From contig JANBQC010000046.1 of assembly GCA_027576995.1 (NCBI GenBank), forward strand, positions 1 to 64,000: a DNA stretch of 64,000 nt, written 5' to 3'. Position numbers and translations under genes: made by a program. The notes below the pieces were generated by a model, which saw only the letters and a list, made by a program, of their open reading frames with translations, had not been told where the DNA came from and searched no databases. Below are positions 61,500 to 64,000 of the stretch, in pieces. Origin of the DNA: Dimargaris cristalligena. Its lineage: Eukaryota; Kickxellomycota; Dimargaritomycetes; Dimargaritales; Dimargaritaceae. The first letter of the stretch is position 1. Each line of letters begins with the position of its first letter.

Positions 61500-64000
61500 T
61501 CAAACACACGAGTCGGAGGATCTGGATGCAAAATTGACCAATTGATTCAGGAAAAACGTATACACAGGACTCGACGAATTAGTCTGCATCAAAATCATAA
61601 GTTCATTCATGAACTGGGAACAAAAGGACTTGTCCTTGGGGAATAGCGTGGAGAGGGTCTCCAGGATTCGAATGCAAATAATCCCCTCAATGGAATTGTA
61701 GTCGACGCCGGTCGCGACGAGATGCGGGGATACGCCCGGGCCGTCCGCCATGTTGGCCAGCGCCAAACTCTGGGTACCGAAATCCGCCGCGGACCGCGCA
61801 ATGGTCAAGTTAGGTAGGTGCCCACCTCCTCCCGCTGCTCCGGGGTACGAATTCGGACTCTGGTTAGGGTTTTGTTGGTGGTGGGCGACGTAGGCCAATG
61901 TCTCGCGAGGGACCAGGGAGGTACCGGCAAGAGTAACTGCCCGTTGGATATGGATGACGAGCGTCAGCAGTTTATGGACCAGCATGGGTTGGTGCAGTAT
62001 AAGGTGGTGCAAGGCTGCCGGGTTTTCCTTAACGGTACGGGAGAGATTGACTGCCGCACCCGGACTGCTACCTTCACCTTCAGACGTAGGGCGGGGAGTG
62101 ATAGTGGACGCTGACTGGGGCGACCGAGTCAGATCAACCACTTTCGACGCCTCCAACATAGCCTCGGGGGGAAAGTTCTCGGGATCCGCAATGGCCACCA
62201 AGTTACAGATGGCCAGAACGAGCAGCAGTAGATAGGTTTCCTTAGCTCCTTGAGAGAGAGGCAGTTCCAGCATACCCGATGATGTCCGGCGGGTAAGGCC
62301 ATCGCCGGTACCGCCACCCATCTTATTCTGCGGGTCCGAGGCCGCCGTCGGCTTCCAATGTCCAGCACTGGGCTCCCAGGCCAGGATAGCACTAGCTACA
62401 ATCCGAGTCATATGGCCGAGGGAGTCCAGATCCAACTGAGCCAAGCAGGCCCGGTTCACATCCGAGGTGGTCAACTTGCAGAATAGCTCAAGGGCCAACC
62501 AAGCGTATTTCTCGAAGATCGGGTGGGCGCTATGCAAGTGCTCGCTAATGGGTTGGGTATAGCCGCACACCAAATCCAGCATGTATTTAGCCAAAGTCCA
62601 ATCGTTGAGCACGAGGTGGGGAGCCAGGTTCGCTAGGGTGGAAAGCAAAACTTTGCGGTATTCTACCATGTAGAGCCAGTGGTGGGGGCGGCTGTCCTTA
62701 GAGTCGAACTGGTGATAAACGAGCAGTTTTTTGAACACCTCACGGAAATCGACGTACTGGGCCAAGAAGACAGCGTTGGCCTCGTAGGCCGTCAGATTCT
62801 GCCAAATTGTAGCCAGGGCGATGGAATATTCGCAGGCGAGAGCCAGCCGGGCGCTGTAGTTTTCGTTCTCGAAAACATGGCGACTGGTCAACGAGGGTCC
62901 GGCGGTGGATGACGATTCGTCGGGCGCACTGGTGGTCGACTGCGGGGAAAGATGATTCAGGGTGGCCGACTTATCGGTCGCTTCCTGTTGGATTCGGCAC
63001 ATAATAATAATTTGATTCTCCAGGATGGCCTGAATCAAGATGGCGCAGTGGGCCATGGTAAATTGCTGAGGGTAGTAGTACGTCAGGATTACCAAGGTGT
63101 TGAGGGCCCGCGAAATTTCCGTGTCAATCCCACTCTGCAGGCTCAGCACTAAATCGGGCACATGAATCACTCCACCATGCAGCACGTTAGGAACTGCCGT
63201 CTTGAGTTGACCCAGCGTCGCCAGGGCCCGCAGGTCTTGGCCACCTGTCAGGTTGGACTGATACTCCGAGGCATGCCACGATTGCGGGGTAGGCGCGGGT
63301 ACCGACTTGGTCACGTTCGGGTTCATCTGGGAGACGGACGTATTGCGGGACCGTTTAGCAGGATGGTACGCATTCAACGAGTTCGTATTCGGGGTATGGG
63401 CGGCCGTCGTGGGTGTTTTACTGGGCGTGAAGGGGTTGGGCGTGGATCCGTGGTGAAGGTCACTCGGTAGAGGTTCGGGGGTCTCCCCGGGACTTGACAT
63501 GGACGGTGACATGATAGGCTCAAGCTGGTTAGCTTTCCGCTTGGCCATCTTCGATTTGCGGTTCTTGGCTGCTACATTGGCCTCCATCTCGGCAATGGCG
63601 TCCCCGTCCCGCGGGTACACAAAGGCCTCTTCGAGGGGCAGTAAAAAGTCATCGTACCAGCGACGAAGTAGTGGGGCCGCTGGGTTGTTTTGGCTGACCC
63701 GCATTTCCAGGCCGATGGCCTTCCATAGCTTTTGCTTGGCCACTTCGAGAAAGCCGCCCGACCCAATGACGAACCAGAAGAGTTTCTGCAGATCCACATC
63801 GGTATTATCGAGCTGGGGGTTTTTGAACTCTTTCACGTTACGTCGCTCCGGGTTCTTCACTACGAAATCCTTTAGGAATTCGGTACAGAAGGCGGAGAAC
63901 TCGGCATAAGACATGTCCAGAAGACGCCGGAGCATACCGGGATTGATACAATCCTCCGGGAAGGTCAGTCCCGCCTGCAGTTGTTCAATTTTCTTTAGAG
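61500..64000 (-). CDS. SWI/SNF-type ARID-domain chromatin remodelling subunit (5' end outside window)
   Basis: Partial: the frame is open through the window edge (…LKKIEQLQAGLTFPEDCINPGM…), so about 832 C-terminal residues are visible and the start lies beyond 64000. Near the visible N-terminus is an ARID domain: FCTEFLKDFVVK, then DVDLQKLFWFVIGSGGFLEV, KLWKAIGLEMR and RRWYDDFLLPLEE. A Pro/Ser/Thr-rich linker with a basic NLS-like patch (AKRKANQLEP; HPAKRSRNT) follows. The rest is an armadillo-like helical region (ILTYYYPQQFTMAHCAILIQAILENQ, YLLLLVLAICNLVAIADPENFPPEA), ending ELMILMQTNSS. This order matches Swi1/Sol1/BAF250-like subunits of SWI/SNF. It binds DNA through the ARID in the nucleus. 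Exact orthology within ARID families is less sure than the domain call. Confidence 0.88.
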   Translation of the reverse strand, partial: LKKIEQLQAGLTFPEDCINPGMLRRLLDMSYAEFSAFCTEFLKDFVVKNPERRNVKEFKNPQLDNTDVDLQKLFWFVIGSGGFLEVAKQKLWKAIGLEMRVSQNNPAAPLLRRWYDDFLLPLEEAFVYPRDGDAIAEMEANVAAKNRKSKMAKRKANQLEPIMSPSMSSPGETPEPLPSDLHHGSTPNPFTPSKTPTTAAHTPNTNSLNAYHPAKRSRNTSVSQMNPNVTKSVPAPTPQSWHASEYQSNLTGGQDLRALATLGQLKTAVPNVLHGGVIHVPDLVLSLQSGIDTEISRALNTLVILTYYYPQQFTMAHCAILIQAILENQIIIMCRIQQEATDKSATLNHLSPQSTTSAPDESSSTAGPSLTSRHVFENENYSARLALACEYSIALATIWQNLTAYEANAVFLAQYVDFREVFKKLLVYHQFDSKDSRPHHWLYMVEYRKVLLSTLANLAPHLVLNDWTLAKYMLDLVCGYTQPISEHLHSAHPIFEKYAWLALELFCKLTTSDVNRACLAQLDLDSLGHMTRIVASAILAWEPSAGHWKPTAASDPQNKMGGGTGDGLTRRTSSGMLELPLSQGAKETYLLLLVLAICNLVAIADPENFPPEAMLEASKVVDLTRSPQSASTITPRPTSEGEGSSPGAAVNLSRTVKENPAALHHLILHQPMLVHKLLTLVIHIQRAVTLAGTSLVPRETLAYVAHHQQNPNQSPNSYPGAAGGGGHLPNLTIARSAADFGTQSLALANMADGPGVSPHLVATGVDYNSIEGIICIRILETLSTLFPKDKSFCSQFMNELMILMQTNSSSPVYTFFLNQLVNFASRSSDSCV

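Noticed and set aside
61818..63909. Plus-strand frames of 60-136 codons
   Set aside because: Shadows of the ARID gene on the minus strand.
1..64000. CRISPR arrays, prokaryotic operons, prophage
   Set aside because: No regularly spaced direct repeats and no Shine-Dalgarno-linked gene runs; gene structure is eukaryotic throughout.

Overview
The window is nuclear DNA of a filamentous fungus. Genes carry short spliceosomal introns (about 100-300 bp, GTAAGT-type donors, TAG/CAG acceptors). Recognisable proteins are fungal or eukaryotic housekeeping factors: the INO80 subunit Ies6, the DNA glycosylase OGG1, a Psr1/SCP-type phosphatase, the mitotic-exit TBC GAP Bub2/Cdc16, the nitrilase-like amidase Nit1 and a SWI/SNF ARID subunit. 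Dispersed 5S rRNA genes, a chitin-binding-like mini-protein and secreted class 3 lipases fit a fungus. The many orphan secreted proteins and long gene-poor spacers would suit an early-diverging lineage such as Zoopagomycota, but that placement is inference. Many genes were assembled here by joining exons whose reading phases match exactly; those joins are predictions.

Layout. 1-6 kb: the 3' end of a lysine/serine-rich nuclear-like protein (+), then two minus-strand genes, a five-exon orphan of 512 aa and the three-exon IES6. 7.9-11.5 kb: three small two-span membrane proteins, two of them tandem paralogues with the same intron position. 10.6-17.1 kb: two identical 5S rRNA genes in inverted orientation either side of the five-exon OGG1. 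20.5-28.1 kb: a PSR1-like phosphatase (+), a secreted proline-rich protein (-) and a secreted orphan protein (+). 28-43 kb: a gene-poor stretch with one tRNA-Val(UAC), one 10-N assembly gap, microsatellites and one small gene near 39.5 kb. 43.2 kb: a CBM19-like cysteine-rich secreted peptide (-). 46.7-55.8 kb: a second secreted orphan protein with an F-box-like segment, then two divergent secreted class 3 lipases, one of which appears to begin with a six-nucleotide first exon. 56.5-64 kb: BUB2 (+), NIT1 (-, seven exons) and the 3' part of a SWI/SNF ARID gene (-) that runs off the window.

Between 42.2 and 53.3 kb lies a family of about 144-bp terminal-inverted-repeat elements (four near-complete copies in two subfamilies and one degenerate copy), which look like non-autonomous DNA transposons (MITEs). 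No prokaryotic operons, CRISPR arrays or viral genes were seen. The items most worth following up are the MITE family, the two-member secreted orphan family, the tandem two-span membrane proteins and the micro-exon lipase.
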